Source: Arthrobacter sp. ISL-72 (GTDB lineage: Bacteria; Actinomycetota; Actinomycetes; Actinomycetales; Micrococcaceae). Taken from it: DNA of 60,413 bases. Below, piece by piece: positions 44,465-52,314 of the stretch. Every line of letters starts with the position of its first letter. The first letter of the stretch is position 1. Location of the stretch: assembly GCF_018613755.1 (NCBI RefSeq), contig NZ_JAGGPP010000039.1, positions 1-60,413 of the forward strand. Reading direction: 5' to 3'. The notes under the pieces were generated by a model. That model made no database searches and was not told the DNA's origin. It saw only the letters and a program-made list of their open reading frames with translations. The position numbers were made by a program, and so were the translations under genes.

Positions 44465-45523
44465 CTACAGCTTGCTATGCCCCCACTCCGGCTGCTCAAA
44501 AGTCGAACGCAACTCTCGTTCACGTTGGGCTGCAGTGGGCCGGCTAAAGGTGACCCCAAACAACTGCTTCCCGCTGTTCCGGATACGCTTGCTGTCCAAG
44601 TTCAGACCGGTCAGCCTGGCGAGTGCGGCGACAATAGCGCCTGGAACGTCCGGAACGGACCCAGCGGCGGGACGTCCTCGATGGCTCCGGGCCGTGGCAC
44701 CTCCGGCAGGTCGGCCAGCTGCGGGGACTGGTCCACCACATACCCGATGGCCGCCAGCTCGCCCTGGTGGATAAAGGCGGCGACCTTGAAGTAGCCCAGC
44801 GTACTGTCCACGCCCCGGTAGACCGGATCGAGGGCGCTGAAGATCAGGCCGTGAAGACCCCGATCCGGCTGCGGTATTCGGCTGCGTGCTCCTGCAGCTA
44901 TGACTCGACGCCCAGCCAAAGTTCCAGGCCCTGGTTAAACTTGGCCGCCTGCGGGGCGGCGTTGGTGTAGTGGAAGGTGTCTTCGTTGGCCAGCTCAGCC
45001 TCGGCCAGGCTGTCGCCCCAGACGGCCGAGGACCGGCGGACCAGGTGGCCGCAGTCGATGTCGTTCCGGGCGTAGACCCGCTCCCCCGTCTGCTGGTCTG
45101 CGGCGAGACGGGCGTCCAGCTTCCAGGGAATACCCCCGGTCCAGGTCCATGAGCTTGCTGCCGTCAATCCCCACTCCGGTGACAGCCGCCAGGACACTGG
45201 CAGCCAGATGAACGATGGGCCAAAAGGATGCAGCGGCTTCACCCAGGAACGGTGAAGAAGGTTTTCGGGTCGTCGGCACCGAGCAGGTCGTGGTGGAACA
45301 CAATGGCATCCACCGGTCGGGTGTCCATGAAGAGCACTGCCGCCGATCGGGAGTGGACCACTGTGTACCGCGTGCGGCCCTCCACCCAGGAATGGATCCC
45401 GGTGTACTCCTCGACGTCCAGCCCGTCACCGAGCAGGCCCCGCTCGGCGAGCAGGTCATAGACAACATTCCAGGCACGATCCATTAGGTCGTTGATCGCC
45501 GCTTCCACAGTTGGAGCCGTCAT
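44465..45523 (-). pseudogene. DNA/RNA non-specific endonuclease (NUC superfamily), multiply frameshifted
   Basis: It starts at ATG 45523 (VEAAINDLMDRAWNVVYDLL, HHDLLGADDPKTFFTVPG). After a shift it reads WKLDARLAADQQTGERVYAR, NDIDCGHLVRRSSAVWGDSL, ANEDTFHYTNAAPQAAKFNQ, the beta-beta-alpha-metal nuclease core. After further shifts it reads GYFKVAAFIHQGELAAIGYV, VVDQSPQLADLP and finally SKRIRNSGKQLFGVTFSRPT to TAG 44465. At least three shifts are needed. The DRGH active-site motif also reads DCGH here. It was once an about 350-aa nuclease and is now inactive. Confidence 0.65.
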
Positions 45524-45630
45524 GGACCAATGATCCCACCGAGCACTGACAGCTTTGCGGATCGAAGTCGCGTGTCTTCCAGATGGGCCAAGGCGGGTAA
45601 GAATGATGGCTATGCCTGCAATTCTCTGCC

Positions 45631-45850
45631 CTAGAGCCGGATGGGGAGCCGTTCCATGTCCTTCCCAATGTAGAACTTGCCCGAGAAGCCCTCCCGGGCC
45701 TGATCGAACCGGGACAGCGATGGTTCGGATGGAACCAGGTGGTTCAGCACCAGTTGTTTGACTCCCGCCTCCTCGGCGATGGCACCTAGTTTGGACGCGG
45801 ATGTGTGCGCTGAGAAGAGGTGCTGATCTTCAACTGAGTGGCTGGCCGGG
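45631..45850 (-). pseudogene. MBL-fold hydrolase, C-terminal fragment
   Basis: One frame reads SAHTSASKLGAIAEEAGVKQ, then LVLNHLVPSEPSLSRFDQAR, then GFSGKFYIGKDMERLPIRL, ending at TAG 45631. HTSxxxLGxIAxxAGVKxLVLxHLVP is the C-terminal signature of RNase Z-like metallo-beta-lactamase hydrolases. Everything upstream, including the HxHxDH motif, is missing. Confidence 0.55.
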
Positions 45851-45972
45851 AGACCCCGGACCCAACTCTGCTGAACGTTTGCGCAAGCGCCATGGCCTGG
45901 TTGTGTCCGGGTCCGGATCTACGCCGGGCGAGCCCGACGAGGTCCGTCACGGTGTTGACCCAGGGCAGTGTC

Positions 45973-46716
45973 TCAGGCGCTGGCGGCGCGACGAAGATCT
46001 GCCGGTGCGGTCGCCGTGAGCTCGTGGAGCAGCGCGGTCGATGTGGCCACCCATCCGAAGAGCGTCTCGATGGCGAGCAAGGATGCCTCGTGGTTGGTGC
46101 GATCAGCCGCCGCGCCGATGGGCTCGGCAGTGCAGTCTTCCAGCAGGAGGCAGCGGAAGTCCCGGAACATCGCATCTCTGAGCGTCGACTCGACGCAGAT
46201 GCTCGTCGTGCAGCCCGTAAAGATGATGTCCCGGACCGCCTGACTCCGAAGCAGCCCCTCCAGGTCGGTCTGGAAGAAGCCACTGAAGCGGTGCTTGTAT
46301 ATGACGTGATCCCCCGGGGCCGGCGCCAACTCATCGACGATGTCGGTGTTCCAGGTGTCGCGGACAAGCACGCGACTGGGGGTGCCGTCCGGCGCCACGA
46401 CCGGTTCACCTGCGCCCAAGAACAGGTGACGCTGGCGGTTGGTCGCATGATCTGGCCCGAGGTCGGAGAGATCGGGCCGGAACCCCATCTTCAGATAAAC
46501 GATCGGGATCCCTGCCTCGCGCGCCGCGTCCACGACGCGAACGATTGGCCCGACGGCCGCTCGGATCGCGGCGATGTCGATGCCGGCCCGTTCGAACATG
46601 CCACCCGTCGATCCGAAGTCGTTTGTCATGTCGACGACGATCACCGCTGCGTGGCCGAGATCGAGACCGAAAGGCCCGGGCCGAGCCTCAACCGTCACCA
46701 TGTCCTGCCGTGCCAT
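45973..46716 (-). CDS. isochorismatase-family cysteine hydrolase
   Basis: 247-aa cytoplasmic hydrolase of the isochorismatase-like family (ureidoacrylate or carbamoylsarcosine amidase type). The catalytic triad is visible: D in AVIVVDMTNDF (about 29-33), K in VIYKHRFSGFF (about 141) and C in FTGCTTSICVESTLRDAMFR (about 172), with the cis-peptide region just before. ATG 46716 has AGGAGGG about 6 nt upstream. It stands alone among broken genes, so its substrate cannot be inferred from context. Confidence 0.83.
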   Translation of the reverse strand: MARQDMVTVEARPGPFGLDLGHAAVIVVDMTNDFGSTGGMFERAGIDIAAIRAAVGPIVRVVDAAREAGIPIVYLKMGFRPDLSDLGPDHATNRQRHLFLGAGEPVVAPDGTPSRVLVRDTWNTDIVDELAPAPGDHVIYKHRFSGFFQTDLEGLLRSQAVRDIIFTGCTTSICVESTLRDAMFRDFRCLLLEDCTAEPIGAAADRTNHEASLLAIETLFGWVATSTALLHELTATAPADLRRAASA

Positions 46717-46863
46717 CTGTGCCCTCCTGTGACGAGGGCGCCTCACAGCGCCCGCCGCGATAGTGCGAAGAAGTTCGCTCTATGTCAACATGTTAAGATT
46801 CGCATCCAAGTGAGGCAACGGGCCGACCAAACGCATCCATAGTGCTCCGACCTCGAAGCATTG

Positions 46864-47343
46864 ATGCGTCAGCTGGAAATGCCCCACGCCCGGGCCCTCG
46901 CCCCGGAACTGATCGCGACCGCACGCGCCCAGCGCTGGGAACCGGCCGAAATCATCAAGGCCCTCTTCACCGAGGAAACCGCCGGCCGGGCCCGTTCCAT
47001 GCTCGCGACCCGCCGCAAAGCAGCAGGTTTCCCGACCGGGAAAACCTTCGACGCCTGGGACCCCGCCGCCTCGTCCATCCCGGCCCCGACCCAGCAGGCC
47101 CTGCGCACCCTGGAATGGATCGGCCGGCGGGAAAACCTCGTCGTCTGCGGGCCCTCCGGCACCGGGAAAACGTTCTTCCTCGAAGCCCTCGGCCAGCAAG
47201 CCGTCGAAGCCGGGATGCGCGTGGCCTGGTTCCGGCTCGAGGACCTCGGCGCCCTGATCCGGGCACACCGGACCGACGACAGCGTCACCCGCGCCGTCAC
47301 CCGCATCCTCCGCGCCTACCTCGTCGTGATTGATGACAGCTGA
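46864..47343 (+). pseudogene. IstB-like ATPase of an IS21 element, C-terminally truncated
   Basis: The helper ATPase of IS21 transposons starts normally (MPHARALAPELIATARAQRW) and keeps Walker A (VVCGPSGTGKTFFLEALGQQ) and Walker B (YLVVIDDS). It then stops two codons after Walker B, where about 100 residues should follow. The truncation point joins directly to the 27-bp sequence that begins the DUF4192 gene. No istA is present. Confidence 0.7.
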
Positions 47344-47366
47344 AGGAGAAGGAACATGGAACCGCT
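47340..47366 (+). repeat. 27-bp direct repeat, copy B
   Basis: Identical to 38062-38088. Here it spans the ribosome binding site and first codons of the DUF4192 gene. Confidence 0.6.
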
Positions 47367-47990
47367 CACCATCAAAACCCCGGCCGACGTCCTCAGTTTC
47401 GTTGGACACACGCTCAGGTTCTGGCCGCACGAGAGCCTCGTGTGCATCACCCTGGACACCAACCGCGTCGGGGCCACACTCAGGGTTGACCTCCCCAACC
47501 GCGAGGGCGGACTCAGGTACGCCCGCACGTCGCCGACTACCTCGCCCATGACACCAGCGCCGCCAGCGTGCTCTTCGCCGTGTACACCTCTGAGCCACAG
47601 AAACCCGGGCAGCCCCGCACGCAGCAACCATCGCAACACTAACCGGTGCGCTGGCAGAACGCTGAATGACTATCCGTGACGGACTCCTCGTCGGAGACAA
47701 GACCGTTTCCCCGTACGACGGCGACCCCCGGGACGGCATGGCACTGCCGCTGACGGCGACTAAGTCCAGCCAGATCAATGCCGAATTCGTCTATCGCGGC
47801 AACACCATCGAACGGACAAACCGCATCACCCTGCCGGCCTCGACCAAGGAAGGCCGCACCGCGGACGCCGTCGATGACCGGGTGAAAGCAATTCGCGGGA
47901 TGAACGCAGGCGATACTCTCGAACAAGCCCGGACACTTTGGGAAGGCATGCTGGAGGCGATCTCCTATCCGAACGACGATCAGACGCACG
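47356..47990 (+). pseudogene. DUF4192 family gene, frameshifted and truncated
   Basis: ATG 47356 follows AAGGAGAAGG and opens with MEPLTIKTPADVLSFVGHTL, RFWPHESLVCITLDTNRVGA, the clear N-terminus of DUF4192 proteins. After LRVDLPNREG the frame shifts to VADYLAHDTSAASVLFAVYT, and shifts again to MTIRDGLLVGDKTVSPYDGD, then NAEFVYRGNTIE and DAGDTLEQARTLWEGML-type sequence. It fades out near 47990. Function of the family is unknown. This copy is dead. Confidence 0.65.
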
Positions 47991-48068
47991 CTTGTCGCTT
48001 CCTACCCGCGGACCGCCATACCGAGGGCCGTCGACGCGCGTCGCGAAAACACTCTTCCCTTTGCGCGG

Positions 48069-48104
48069 TGTGACATGTACCATTTTACATATCACGTGAC
48101 ATGG
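48069..48104. promoter_or_regulatory. candidate operators upstream of the amino acid ABC operon
   Basis: TGTGACATG (48069-48077) and CGTGACATGG (48095-48104) are two direct copies of a GTGACATG motif in the promoter region before the ATPase gene. The reverse complement ATGTCAC recurs at 51236. A GntR/FadR-type regulator is encoded in the cluster and is a candidate for binding them. Confidence 0.35.
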
Positions 48105-48149
48105 CCCACATCGAATGATGGCCTTTTGGTCCCCACATGGAAGATCGCT

Positions 48150-48935
48150 ATGACCCTTTCAGAAATTGCAGACGGCAAGCTGGCGCCCCGTACGGGCATC
48201 AAATTAGACAACATTTGCAAGCGCTACGGCGATCACACTGTCCTCGACGACGTGTCCCTGCACGTCGAGCCGGGTACGGTCACAGCACTTATCGGCCCCT
48301 CGGGTGCCGGCAAGAGCACGTTCCTGAGGTGCATCAACCTCTTGGAGCGTCCCGATTCCGGCACCATCCAAGTCGCCGGGCACACCATCGAACCGGGCAA
48401 GGTGGTCAACAACAAGGACCTTGCCGCCCTGCGCAGCACTGTGGGCATGGTGTTCCAGTCCTTCAACCTATTTCCGCACATGTCCGCCATGAAAAACATC
48501 AGCTTTCCGCAGCAGAAGGTTCTCGGACGCAGCAGGGAGGAAGCGGATGCACGCTCGATGGAGCTGCTGGAACGGGTTGGCCTCAAGGAGAAGGCGAACC
48601 AACCCCCGGGGAGGTGCTCCGGCGGCCAGCAACAACGCATCGCCATCGCCCGCGCCCTGGCACTTGATCCGAGCATCATGCTGTTCGATGAGCCGACGTC
48701 GGCCTTGGACCCTGAAGTGGGGCTCGAGGTCCTGGCCGTCATGCGCGAACTGGCGGCCGATGGCATGACGATGATCGTGGTCACGCATGAGATGCAGTTC
48801 GCCCGGGACGTTTCCGACACGCTCGTGGTCATGGCCGATTGCAAGATCATCGAACAGGGCGATCCGGGCGCCATCATGAGCGACCCCCAGGAGGCCCGGA
48901 CCCGCCGCTTCCTGCGAGCTGTGCTGGAGCGCTGA
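48150..48935 (+). CDS. polar amino acid ABC importer ATPase (GlnQ/HisP type)
   Basis: 261-aa ATPase powering uptake of an amino acid, by context hydroxyproline. Walker A is GPSGAGKST, the Q-loop is MVFQSFNLFPHMSAMKN, Walker B is IMLFDEPTSALDPE and the H-loop is VVTHEMQFA. The signature reads CSGGQQQR instead of LSGGQQQR and the lead-in is PPGR, not YP-x-QL. That region may be slightly altered but the glycine-glutamine core is kept. Start ATG 48150. It overlaps or abuts the permease genes that follow (1 nt gap) in one operon. Confidence 0.87.
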   Translation: MTLSEIADGKLAPRTGIKLDNICKRYGDHTVLDDVSLHVEPGTVTALIGPSGAGKSTFLRCINLLERPDSGTIQVAGHTIEPGKVVNNKDLAALRSTVGMVFQSFNLFPHMSAMKNISFPQQKVLGRSREEADARSMELLERVGLKEKANQPPGRCSGGQQQRIAIARALALDPSIMLFDEPTSALDPEVGLEVLAVMRELAADGMTMIVVTHEMQFARDVSDTLVVMADCKIIEQGDPGAIMSDPQEARTRRFLRAVLER

Positions 48936-48936
48936 C

Positions 48937-49581
48937 ATGGACGCCCTTTCAGCAGTGCTCCAAGGCTTGCCCATGACCATCGTGCTGACCCTGTCGGCAT
49001 TCGCCATCGGCATACTAGGCGCCGTCCCACTGGCCGTAGGCCTGTCGTCGTCGAACATTCTCATCCGGCTGACGTCGCGGCTCTTCGTCGATCTGGTCCG
49101 GGGTGTGCCGATCATCGTTTGGCTGTTCCTGCTCAAGTTCGGCATCCAGATCGGAACCTTCAAGTTCAACCCCGTTGCCGCAGCGATAGTCGGACTGGGT
49201 GTGGTTTCCATTGCCTATCTCGCCGAAATCTACCGTGGTGGACTCCAGGCAGTTCCGCGTGGCCAGGGCGAAGCTGCCCACGCACTGGGCCTGACCCGCG
49301 GAACCACGTTCTACGGCGTGATGGTCCCCCAGGCCTTCCGGATAGTGTCGCCGTCCATCGCCACCTACCTGACCGGTCTACTCAAGGACTCCTCGATCGC
49401 CTCGACGATCATCGTTGCCGAGATGGTCTTCCAGTCCCAGTCCTTCGCCCGGCAGCACCCCACCGTCGAGGGGATCCTGCCCTACATCCTGGTGGGCATT
49501 CTCTATATCGCGCTCAGCCTGCCGGTCGCTTACCTGTCCCGCAGACTCGATTCCCATATGAGGAAGGCTGTTTACGCATGA
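48937..49581 (+). CDS. polar amino acid ABC importer permease 1
   Basis: 214-aa inner-membrane permease of the HisMQ/GlnP family. TIVLTLSAFAIGILGAVPLA begins the first helices, DLVRGVPIIVWLFLLKFGIQ is the family signature, and the EAA loop is GQGEAAHALGLTRGTTFYGV. About five membrane helices. It begins 1 nt after the ATPase stop and overlaps the second permease by 4 bp, so all three are translationally coupled. Confidence 0.87.
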   Translation: MDALSAVLQGLPMTIVLTLSAFAIGILGAVPLAVGLSSSNILIRLTSRLFVDLVRGVPIIVWLFLLKFGIQIGTFKFNPVAAAIVGLGVVSIAYLAEIYRGGLQAVPRGQGEAAHALGLTRGTTFYGVMVPQAFRIVSPSIATYLTGLLKDSSIASTIIVAEMVFQSQSFARQHPTVEGILPYILVGILYIALSLPVAYLSRRLDSHMRKAVYA

Positions 49582-50231
49582 CCTGGCTTACCGAATGGGC
49601 AGCATACCTGCCCCAGATGATGTCCGGCCTCGGCGTCAGCCTCCTGATCGCAGGGGTATCAATCGTCGCCGGCTACCCGCTGGGCCTGGTCCTCAGCGTC
49701 ATGGTGAGCGCAAGAAACCTCGCCCTCCGCACTCTGGCGCTTGCCGTCGTCGAAATCGGCCGGGGGGCACCGGCCCTGGTGATCCTCTACCTCTTCTACT
49801 ACGGCCTGCCAAAGTTCGGCATCGCCTTCGAAAGCATCACCGCGGCATGCCTGGCACTGATCTGGAACTCGGCCGCTTACTCGTCCGAGATCATGCGGGC
49901 CGGCATCCAGTCTGTGGGCCGCGGACAGCTCGAGGCTTCCAGCGCCCTGGGGCTCGCCCAGCGGCACACCTTCTGGCGGGTCATCATGCCCCAAGGCATG
50001 CGTTCGGCAATCCCCGGGCTCATGGGTGTCGCCATTCAAATGTTCCAAGGAACGTCCCTGGCATACGCCATCGCGGTCCCCGAGCTGATGAAGTCCGCCT
50101 ACAACATCGGCAGCCAGGACTTCAATTACCTGCAGATCTTCGCCCTCGCTGGTCTTTGCTACGCCGCCATCTCAATGCCTGCCACCTGGATCACCGTCTT
50201 CTTCGAAAAACGCATGGCCCGCCACGCCTGA
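49578..50231 (+). CDS. polar amino acid ABC importer permease 2
   Basis: 217-aa partner permease. It has GLGVSLLIAGVSIVAGYPLG, EIGRGAPALVILYLFYYGLP and the EAA loop GQLEASSALGLAQRHTFWRV. It starts at ATG 49578 in an ATGA overlap with permease 1. With the ATPase and the binding protein it completes a histidine/glutamine-type importer. Confidence 0.87.
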   Translation: MTWLTEWAAYLPQMMSGLGVSLLIAGVSIVAGYPLGLVLSVMVSARNLALRTLALAVVEIGRGAPALVILYLFYYGLPKFGIAFESITAACLALIWNSAAYSSEIMRAGIQSVGRGQLEASSALGLAQRHTFWRVIMPQGMRSAIPGLMGVAIQMFQGTSLAYAIAVPELMKSAYNIGSQDFNYLQIFALAGLCYAAISMPATWITVFFEKRMARHA

Positions 50232-50294
50232 CCGTTTTCCGGCACCATCTTCAACGTTCCATCAGTCCCCCACCCAACCACCACGGGAGCAATC

Positions 50295-51167
50295 ATGATC
50301 AACAATCGCATCAAGACAGCCGGACTCCTGACCGTGAGCGCACTCACGCTGGGCCTCAGCCTCTCTGCCTGCGGAGGCGCCTCGGAGGCAGGCAATTCAG
50401 GGTGCACGCCCAAGCACGCCGACATCCAGACCGTCGCCCCGGGAAAGCTCACCATCGGAGTCATCGACATCCCGCCGTTCAGCAGCTACGGCTCGGGCAC
50501 CCCGACAGGCATCGACGTCCAGATCGTCAACAAGATCGCCACGGATGAGTGCCTGACCCCGGTGTACCAGCAGGCCACCTATGCCGACGCCGTCCAGTCC
50601 ATCTCGGGCGGAAACATCGACCTCGCCCTCGGCACGATCGACGCCACCGAGAAGCGTCTCAAGGCTGTTGATTTCTCCGCCTCCACGTACCTTGACGGCA
50701 TGGGCATCGTCTCCAAGTCCGGCGCCACCACGGTGGCAGACCTGGAGAAGATGAACAAGGTGGGCACCATCGACGGCTACCTCTGGGTCGAAGACCTCAA
50801 GAAGATCCTGGGCGACCGCCTGGTGACGTACCCCAGCAGCGTGGAGCTGAAGGCCGATTTCGACGCCGGTCGGCTCGACGCGGACGTCGACGCCTATGGC
50901 GTGCAGGTGCTCCAGTTCAAGGATGCCCAGGGTGTGACCGTGGCCCTTTCCAACGAGAAGCCGGATCCGCGCGTCGGCGCCATCAAGAATGCCCCCGAGG
51001 CTGCCTTCCCGATCACGAAAGGCAACACAAGCCTTAAGGAAGCGCTCGACGCCGGAATTGTCGCCCAGCGCGAAGACGGAACGATCGCGAAGCTACTGAC
51101 CGACGCCGGCCTGTCCGAGGGGCTTGGCAAGGTCGCCGCCGAACAGTACGTGGTTCCGGCTAGCTAG
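50295..51167 (+). CDS. amino acid ABC substrate-binding lipoprotein (family 3)
   Basis: 290-aa extracytoplasmic binding protein. The lipoprotein signal MINNRIKTAGLLTVSALTLG ends in LSACGG with the lipobox cysteine. The mature part has LTIGVIDIPPFSSYGSGTPT, IDVQIVNKIA, DLALGTIDATEKRLKAVDFS and VGTIDGYLWVEDL, typical of family 3 (SBP_bac_3). Ligand is probably hydroxyproline or a related imino acid, inferred from the downstream catabolic genes. It lies 63 nt after permease 2. Confidence 0.86.
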   Translation: MINNRIKTAGLLTVSALTLGLSLSACGGASEAGNSGCTPKHADIQTVAPGKLTIGVIDIPPFSSYGSGTPTGIDVQIVNKIATDECLTPVYQQATYADAVQSISGGNIDLALGTIDATEKRLKAVDFSASTYLDGMGIVSKSGATTVADLEKMNKVGTIDGYLWVEDLKKILGDRLVTYPSSVELKADFDAGRLDADVDAYGVQVLQFKDAQGVTVALSNEKPDPRVGAIKNAPEAAFPITKGNTSLKEALDAGIVAQREDGTIAKLLTDAGLSEGLGKVAAEQYVVPAS

Positions 51168-51235
51168 CCCCGGTGCTTGATCGCACCGGAACCGATCTCA
51201 ACGAAAACGATCACCGATTTTCAGCCAACTGTGCA

Positions 51236-51246
51236 ATGTCACATGG
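51236..51246. promoter_or_regulatory. candidate operator before the deaminase gene
   Basis: ATGTCACATGG at 51236-51246 matches the reverse complement of the GTGACATG motifs at 48069 and 48095. It lies 72 nt before the start codon, in the only other sizeable intergenic gap near the head of the cluster. A single short motif, so tentative. Confidence 0.3.
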
Positions 51247-51317
51247 TAAGTTTGGCCGTGAGGTACGTCACGGCCGCAGCACACGCGCCAAGCGTGCCAA
51301 CCGAAAGGATCATCCTC

Positions 51318-52223
51318 ATGACCGAAACCCGTAAGCCGTGGCATGGAGTGCTCGTCGCTACCTCGCTGCCGTTCAATGACGACCACAGCGTGGACTACGA
51401 CGCCTACGCCGAGCACGTCCGCTTCCTGGCAAACGCAGGCTGCCACGGCGTGGCCCCGAATGGTTCCCTGGGTGAATACCAGACCCTCAGCAAAGAAGAA
51501 CGCGCCCGGGTCATCACCACGGCAGTCGACGCCGCCCCCGAAGGCTTTACCGTCATGGCCGGCGTGGGCGCCTACGGCGGCCTTCAAACCCGCAAGTGGG
51601 CGGAACAGGCCGCCGAAGCCGGCGCCGGTGCCCTGATGCTGCTCCCGCCGAACTCCTACCGGGCCACCGATGACGAGGTGGTGGAGCACTACCGCCTCGC
51701 GGCCGCCGTCGGGCTGCCCATCGTGGCGTACAACAACCCGATCGACACCAAGGTGGACCTGACCCCGCAGCTGATCGCCCGGTTGCACGGCGAAGGCCTG
51801 ATCGTCGGCGTCAAGGAGTTCACCGGCGATGTCCGCCGCGCCTACGAGATCAAGGAGCTCGCTCCCGAAGTGGACCTCCTCATCGGGACCGACGATACCG
51901 TCGTCGAAATGGGCCTGGCAGGTGCCGTGGGCTGGGTAGCCGGCTACCCGAACGCCATTCCGGAAGCCACCCTTGAGCTCTACCGCCTCTCCACCTCCGG
52001 CGATGTCGCAGACCTCGAGCGGGCCCGCCAAATCTACCGTGACCTGCACTCGCTGCTCCGCTGGGACAGCAAGACGGAGTTCGTCCAGGCCATCAAGCTG
52101 TCCATGGACGTCGTGGGCCTCCGCGGCGGCGCCTGCCGCCCGCCGCGCGGTCCGCTCACCCCGGCCGTGCGCGACGCCGTCATCCGTGACACCGAAGCAG
52201 CCCTCGCCAAGGGCTACAAATAA
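51318..52223 (+). CDS. DHDPS-family lyase, probable 1-pyrroline-4-hydroxy-2-carboxylate deaminase
   Basis: 301-aa class I aldolase-fold enzyme of the dihydrodipicolinate synthase family. In hydroxyproline catabolism such enzymes deaminate pyrroline-4-hydroxy-2-carboxylate to 2-oxoglutarate semialdehyde. Visible are GVAPNGSLGEYQTLSKEERA, LMLLPPNSYRATDDEVVEHY, the strand VAYNNPIDT and the Schiff-base lysine in GVKEFTGD (about residue 165). The C-terminal RGGACRPPRGPL is common in this deaminase group. ATG 51318 has AAAGGA upstream. The complete set of flanking hydroxyproline genes supports the assignment over lysine biosynthesis. Confidence 0.83.
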   Translation: MTETRKPWHGVLVATSLPFNDDHSVDYDAYAEHVRFLANAGCHGVAPNGSLGEYQTLSKEERARVITTAVDAAPEGFTVMAGVGAYGGLQTRKWAEQAAEAGAGALMLLPPNSYRATDDEVVEHYRLAAAVGLPIVAYNNPIDTKVDLTPQLIARLHGEGLIVGVKEFTGDVRRAYEIKELAPEVDLLIGTDDTVVEMGLAGAVGWVAGYPNAIPEATLELYRLSTSGDVADLERARQIYRDLHSLLRWDSKTEFVQAIKLSMDVVGLRGGACRPPRGPLTPAVRDAVIRDTEAALAKGYK

Positions 52224-52244
52224 CCAACCAGGTCACCGCCAGTT

Positions 52245-52283
52245 CCGTAACTGCCCCTTGGGTCTCCAAAGGGGCAGTTACGG
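52245..52283 (+). terminator. perfect 15-bp hairpin between deaminase and epimerase genes
   Basis: CCGTAACTGCCCCTT (52245-52259) pairs perfectly with 52269-52283 over a 9-nt loop, 31 nt before the epimerase start and 22 nt after the deaminase stop. It is unusually stable. It may be a terminator or partial terminator or an mRNA-processing/stabilising structure that separates the first genes from the rest of the cluster. Confidence 0.6.
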
Positions 52284-52314
52284 ACCACCAGATGGAACAA
52301 AGAGGGAGTATTCC

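Noticed and set aside
44194..44559. A small membrane protein gene upstream of the toxin gene
   Set aside because: One hydrophobic stretch only, no convincing start, and it overlaps the end of the nuclease pseudogene.
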